A DNA stretch of 17,598 nt from an uncultured Rikenellaceae bacterium (GTDB lineage: Bacteria > Bacteroidota > Bacteroidia > Bacteroidales > UBA932), in assembly GCA_937906485.1 (NCBI GenBank), contig CALCYB010000108.1, positions 1 to 17,598 of the forward strand, in the 5' to 3' direction. Position 1 is the first letter of the stretch. Every line of letters begins with the position of its first letter. The position numbers and the translations under genes are program-made. The notes below the pieces were generated by a model that saw nothing but the letters and a program-made list of their open reading frames with translations, was not told the origin of the DNA and ran no database searches. Positions 14,260 through 17,598 of the stretch are shown piece after piece.

Positions 14260-15384
14260 TTAAGCCAGGCGTACGGGCATGAGTAGTGAACAGATTTCTT
14301 CACAAGGGTTGTGTTCTCCTGCATCCAGAATCAAAGCCGCACGGGAGGGATCCGCCAATTCGAGCGAAGCTGTTTCGAACGATAGGTTGCTGAGCACTTC
14401 AATCAGGAAAGAGGATTTGAATCCGATGTCCATTTGGTCGCCGTCGTATTCACACGGCAGTACATCGTGGGCCGCCACCATGAAGTGGGAATCTTGTGCC
14501 GAGATGATCAGCTGATTGTGGGACAGGTTCAGTTTCAAGTATGAAGTGGATTGGTTGGAGCAGACTGCCACACGTTTTGCCGTGTTGAGGAATTCGCGAC
14601 GGTTGATGGTCAACTTGTTGGTGTTGTTTTTCGGAATCACGGAACGGTAGGCCGGGTAATTGCCTTCCACCAGACGGCAGATCAGCAGGGAGTCTTCAAA
14701 GGCAAAGCAGGCGTTCTTGTTGTTGAACAGAATGGTGATATTGCCTTCGTATTTGCCGATCAGGCTCTTGAGGATGTTGGCCGGTTTCTTGGGCAGGATG
14801 AAGGAGCATTTTTCGGAGGCTTTGACATCGGCCCGGGTGTAGGATACCAGTTTGTGGGAGTCTGAGGCAACCAAGGTTACGCTCTCAGGACTCATGTCGA
14901 AGAAAACACCGTTCATGACGGGACGCAACTCGTCTTCTGCCGCAGCATAGATGGTGGTGGACAGGCCTTGCAACAGGATGTCGGCAGGGTAGTCCACGCG
15001 AATGGACAGACCGTCTTCGATTTCCGGAAGGGCGGGAAATTCCGTTGCAGGGGAGTAGGGAATCTTGGAGGCACCGCTCTGCCATTTGATTTCCAGAATT
15101 CCGTCATCACCGGCAGTGAATGTCAGCGGCAGTTCCGGAAACTCCTTCAATGAGTCTGTCAGCAATTTGGCAGGAACAGCAATGGCTCCGTCTTCCTCGA
15201 CAAGGTTGATGGAAATAGCCGTTCTCAATGTAAGGTCCAAATCGGTGGCTGTGATTTCCAAGCGACTGTCCTTCAGAACGAAAAGGAAGTTTTCAATGAT
15301 GGGAATCGAAGGCTTTGCCGGAATCGCGCGGGAAACGGACAGCAATGCATGAAGCAGTTCCGTACTAGATACAGTGAATTTCAT
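14260..15384 (-). CDS. dnaN: DNA polymerase III beta subunit (sliding clamp)
   Basis: A 374-residue beta clamp of normal length, built from three similar domains of about 120 residues. It forms a dimeric ring around DNA and tethers the replicative polymerase. Recognisable parts are the start MKFTVSSTELLHAL, the ATDLDLTLR segment near 51-59, MNGVFFD and VASDSHKLV in the middle domain, and the C-terminal LLMPVRL that contributes to the partner-binding pocket. ATG 15384 is chosen as it begins the conserved N-terminus; the frame stays open upstream to 15516 but that stretch is A/T-rich promoter DNA. It is the first gene of a minus-strand set with the exonuclease and FAH-fold genes. No dnaA or recF is next to it. 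Confidence 0.97.
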   Translation of the reverse strand: MKFTVSSTELLHALLSVSRAIPAKPSIPIIENFLFVLKDSRLEITATDLDLTLRTAISINLVEEDGAIAVPAKLLTDSLKEFPELPLTFTAGDDGILEIKWQSGASKIPYSPATEFPALPEIEDGLSIRVDYPADILLQGLSTTIYAAAEDELRPVMNGVFFDMSPESVTLVASDSHKLVSYTRADVKASEKCSFILPKKPANILKSLIGKYEGNITILFNNKNACFAFEDSLLICRLVEGNYPAYRSVIPKNNTNKLTINRREFLNTAKRVAVCSNQSTSYLKLNLSHNQLIISAQDSHFMVAAHDVLPCEYDGDQMDIGFKSSFLIEVLSNLSFETASLELADPSRAALILDAGEHNPCEEICSLLMPVRLA

Positions 15385-15418
15385 CGTTATATCGTTTTTA
15401 TATCCTATTCTTAAAGTG

Positions 15419-15426
15419 CAAATATA
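15419..15426 (-). promoter_or_regulatory. -7 box of the dnaN promoter
   Basis: Minus-strand TATATTTG (15426 to 15419) is an exact match to TAnnTTTG, 34 nt before the dnaN ATG, giving a leader of about 28 nt. No -33 match stands out. It sits 1 bp from the opposing htrA -7 box. Confidence 0.55.
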
Positions 15427-15427
15427 A

Positions 15428-15435
15428 TATTTTTG
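15428..15435 (+). promoter_or_regulatory. -7 box of the htrA promoter
   Basis: TATTTTTG matches TAnnTTTG, 49 nt before the htrA ATG. The region around it (15405-15475) is very A/T rich, so chance matches are more likely than elsewhere. No clear -33 is seen. Confidence 0.4.
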
Positions 15436-15484
15436 GCATATTATTTGATTTCTTTTTCGTAAAAAATATAACGCAAGAATCGAG

Positions 15485-16909
15485 ATGAAAAAAAATCTGT
15501 TTGCGGGACTGATCATTGTACTGATATCAGTCTCGGTTTCGTGTTGGGCGGTCTCCAGGCAGCTGGAACGCTATCCGGTCGCATCGTTGGCCGGGGAGCC
15601 TTATATGAATGTGTCCGGTGAACGGCAAGTGTCTTTTGATGGGGAATATCCCGATTTTACATATGCAGCAGAAGCTTCGGTGGAAGCTGTGGTATTTGTC
15701 AAAGTGTTGAAACGTACCCAGGGGAGCTATGCTCCGTCCATCTTGGATCTGTTGTTGGGCTATAATACACAAGGACCGCGGGAAGAAGTGACCAGCGGAT
15801 CCGGGGTCATCATTACTGAAGATGGATACGTGGTGACCAATTACCACGTCATCGCAGGGGCAACAGAGATAGAAGTCAAGCTCAATGACCAGAAAACCTA
15901 CAAGGCGCAGTTGGTGGGCTCCGATCCGGCTACGGATATTGCTCTGCTGAAGGTGGACGCCCAGCATCTGCCGACTTTGTCCTTTGGGGATTCCGATCAG
16001 TTGCGTCTGGGGGAATGGGTGCTGGCCATCGGGGCTCCATACGGGTTGACTTCGACCATTACGGCCGGGATTGTGAGTGCCAAGGGACGGTCCATGCCCA
16101 ATTATGACGGAGAGTTCAGAATCGAGTCCTTTATTCAGACCGATGCAGCGGTCAATCCCGGTAACAGCGGGGGAGCGCTGGTCAATGTCAAGGGTGAGCT
16201 GGTCGGCATCAATACCGCCATCATTTCCCAAACGGGTTCTTACGCCGGTTATTCTTTTGCAGTGCCGGTAAACATTGTCCGCAAAATAGTGGAGGACCTG
16301 ATTGATTTCGGAAGTGTTCAACGGGCGTTTCTGGGGGTATCCATGGCTCCCATGAGTGATGCGTTGGCCCGGGAATTGGACATGGACCGTCCGATGGGTG
16401 TCTTCCTGGCGAGGATCGTGCCGGGAGGCGCTGCAGACCAAGGCGGCGTTGAGGAGGGGGATGTCCTTCTGCAGATCGATGGGGTAGTGGTGAACAGTCC
16501 TTCGGATGTTCAGGAACGCATCACGCGATACAGCCCCGGGGATGTGGCGGAACTGATCCTTTTGCGGGATGGCAAGCAACGGAATCTGAGGGTACGTCTG
16601 ATGGGAAATGAAGCGATGCAGCAGGCCAGGAACCAGTCTATGGAACTTTTTGGAGCGCAACTGCGCACCGTGACCCCGCAGGAAGCCAAAAGGCTGATGA
16701 TTGCCTCCGGTGTGGAAGTGGTCTCTGTGGGCAAGGGCAAGTTCAAGACCGCCGGCATTTCTACGGGATTTGTAATCACCCATGTGAACAACCAGGAAGT
16801 GGAGACGCCGGACGATATCAAAGGACAGATCGAGCGGTCGCGGAGATCCATTCTGGTGGAGGGGATTTATCCGGACGGAAGGGTTGCCTACTATGGAATT
16901 GGTCTGTAA
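15485..16909 (+). CDS. htrA: HtrA/Deg family periplasmic serine protease
   Basis: A 474-residue Do-type protease for envelope protein quality control. The N-terminus has a membrane signal (KKN, then hydrophobic 5-19) ending at C20. The trypsin-like domain (about 60-275) holds the full triad: H121 in TNYHVIAG, D151 in ATDIALL and S228 in GNSGGAL. Two PDZ domains follow at about 281-372 and 390-470, the second with the carboxylate-binding-like GFVITHVNNQEV. C20 is preceded by SVS, a poor lipobox, so signal anchor, cleaved signal and lipoprotein all remain possible. ATG 15485 starts the signal and carries an A8 run at codons 2-4. It is divergent from dnaN and lies 76 bp upstream of rpoD. Confidence 0.94.
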   Translation: MKKNLFAGLIIVLISVSVSCWAVSRQLERYPVASLAGEPYMNVSGERQVSFDGEYPDFTYAAEASVEAVVFVKVLKRTQGSYAPSILDLLLGYNTQGPREEVTSGSGVIITEDGYVVTNYHVIAGATEIEVKLNDQKTYKAQLVGSDPATDIALLKVDAQHLPTLSFGDSDQLRLGEWVLAIGAPYGLTSTITAGIVSAKGRSMPNYDGEFRIESFIQTDAAVNPGNSGGALVNVKGELVGINTAIISQTGSYAGYSFAVPVNIVRKIVEDLIDFGSVQRAFLGVSMAPMSDALARELDMDRPMGVFLARIVPGGAADQGGVEEGDVLLQIDGVVVNSPSDVQERITRYSPGDVAELILLRDGKQRNLRVRLMGNEAMQQARNQSMELFGAQLRTVTPQEAKRLMIASGVEVVSVGKGKFKTAGISTGFVITHVNNQEVETPDDIKGQIERSRRSILVEGIYPDGRVAYYGIGL

Positions 16910-16985
16910 TCAGGAAGTGGATTACTTTGAATTAAAATAGGTTATTTGATAATTAAGTGTTAATTTTACGCCCCAATTTATACCT
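16910..16985 (+). promoter_or_regulatory. htrA-rpoD intergenic region
   Basis: This 76-bp A/T-rich gap holds an all-A/T inverted repeat, AATTAA (16951-16956) and TTAATT (16960-16965), around GTG. TAATTTTA at 16961-16968 is one base off the -7 consensus and lies 17 nt before the rpoD ATG, so a weak or regulated rpoD promoter may lie here. No properly spaced -33 is seen, and the hairpin is too weak for a convincing terminator. Confidence 0.3.
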
Positions 16986-17598
16986 ATGAGACAACTAAAG
17001 ATTACAAAATCCATTACCAATCGTGAGAGTGCATCGTTGGATAAGTACTTGCAAGAGATTGGTAGAGAAGAGCTTATTACTGTTGAAGATGAGGTAGAGC
17101 TGGCTCAGCGCATCCGTAAAGGAGATCAAAAAGCGCTGGAACAACTGACTCGTGCCAATCTTCGTTTTGTGGTATCTGTCGCCAAGCAGTATCAGAATCA
17201 GGGGCTCAGTCTGCCTGACCTGATCAATGAAGGAAACTTGGGGCTGATCAAGGCTGCTGAGAAGTTTGATGAAACGAGGGGTTTCAAATTCATTTCTTAT
17301 GCCGTATGGTGGATCCGTCAGTCCATTCTTCAGGCATTGGCCGAACAATCCCGGATTGTTCGTCTTCCCTTGAACCAGGTAGGATCTTTGAACAAGATCA
17401 ACAAAGCCCTGGCTCGCTTTGAACAAGAAAACGAACGGACTCCTTCTCCGGATGAATTGTCTGAACTCCTGGGTATACCCCGTGAAAAAATCGCGGATAC
17501 GATGCGCGTTTCCGGTCGTCACGTATCGGTGGATGCTCCGTTTGTGGAAGGGGAAGACAACAGTTTGCTGGACGTTCTGGTGAACGACGACTCGCCTA
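16986..17598 (+). CDS. rpoD: Primary sigma factor RpoD (5' part, cut by window end)
   Basis: The first 204 codons of a sigma-70 primary factor, open to the window edge. It starts MRQLKITKSITNRESASLDKY, typical of Bacteroidota, and has no region 1.1. Region 1.2 lies at about 15-46 (YLQEIGREELITVEDEVELA), and region 2 at about 55-122 includes NLRFVVSVAKQYQ, LPDLINEGNLGLIKA and the -10 recognition helix FKFISYAVWWIRQSI. Region 3 follows from about 128. Members of this lineage recognise TTTG and TAnnTTTG promoters, matching the boxes found across this window. Regions 3.2 to 4 lie beyond the right edge. Confidence 0.97.
   Translation, partial: MRQLKITKSITNRESASLDKYLQEIGREELITVEDEVELAQRIRKGDQKALEQLTRANLRFVVSVAKQYQNQGLSLPDLINEGNLGLIKAAEKFDETRGFKFISYAVWWIRQSILQALAEQSRIVRLPLNQVGSLNKINKALARFEQENERTPSPDELSELLGIPREKIADTMRVSGRHVSVDAPFVEGEDNSLLDVLVNDDSP

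Noticed and set aside
15385..15516. Upstream extension of dnaN
   Set aside because: The stretch is A/T-rich intergenic DNA carrying the promoter boxes; the clamp N-terminus MKFTVSS is at the ATG at 15384.
15527..16783. Long open frame on the minus strand opposite htrA (418 codons)
   Set aside because: It lies wholly antisense to a gene with an intact catalytic triad and PDZ domains, and its translation is rich in His, Arg and Gln with no recognisable domain, typical of a reverse-strand shadow.
16951..16965. Inverted repeat AATTAA-GTG-TTAATT as htrA terminator
   Set aside because: The stem has only A-T pairs and the following T run is short; it may equally be chance in A/T-rich DNA or part of the rpoD promoter.
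1..17598. Mobile elements, CRISPR arrays, toxin-antitoxin or defence genes
   Set aside because: I looked for transposase or integrase motifs, direct repeats with regular spacing and small paired genes, and saw none; the repeated sequence in rpsA is due to its S1 domains.

Overview
The window reads as a chromosomal housekeeping region of a member of the Bacteroidota, most likely order Bacteroidales. Three things point there: repeated promoter -7 boxes of the form TAnnTTTG ahead of genes, a primary sigma factor that begins directly before region 1.2 with no region 1.1, and weak or absent Shine-Dalgarno sequences at most starts. I cannot name the genus. There are no transposases, phage genes, CRISPR repeats or other signs of mobile DNA.

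Layout, left to right. (1) Bases 1-2171: a sodium:solute symporter and a Mn2+ exporter (MntP), 2 nt apart. (2) 2161-3391: a promoter, a ~250-nt structured leader and corA (Mg2+/Co2+ channel). (3) 3395-7645: a strong promoter, rpsA (ribosomal protein S1), rnz (RNase Z, overlapping rpsA by one base) and a secreted S41 C-terminal processing peptidase, probably one operon. (4) 7630-9674, minus strand: a GH73 glucosaminidase with two LysM repeats followed by mltG, both acting on peptidoglycan. (5) 9719-11554, plus strand: cdd (cytidine deaminase), the small SRP RNA (ffs), and mnmA (tRNA 2-thiouridylase), which starts 5 nt after the SRP terminator. (6) 11567-11639, minus: tRNA-Thr(CGU). (7) 11685-12914, plus: a HI0933/BaiN-type flavoprotein. 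(8) 15384 to 12932, minus: dnaN, a DnaQ-like exonuclease and a degenerate FAH-fold protein, tightly packed. (9) 15485 to the right end, plus: an HtrA/Deg protease and the 5' part of rpoD.

The genes cover metal homeostasis, translation and RNA maturation (S1, RNase Z, SRP RNA, MnmA, tRNA-Thr), envelope quality control (S41 peptidase, HtrA), wall cleavage (GH73, MltG) and DNA replication (beta clamp, exonuclease).

I did not find a wholly new system. The items most worth following are the structured corA leader, the FAH-fold protein that appears to have lost its metal ligands and is coupled to a DnaQ-type exonuclease, the ffs-mnmA junction, the probably leaderless divergent pair around 9675-9731, and the back-to-back dnaN/htrA promoters.
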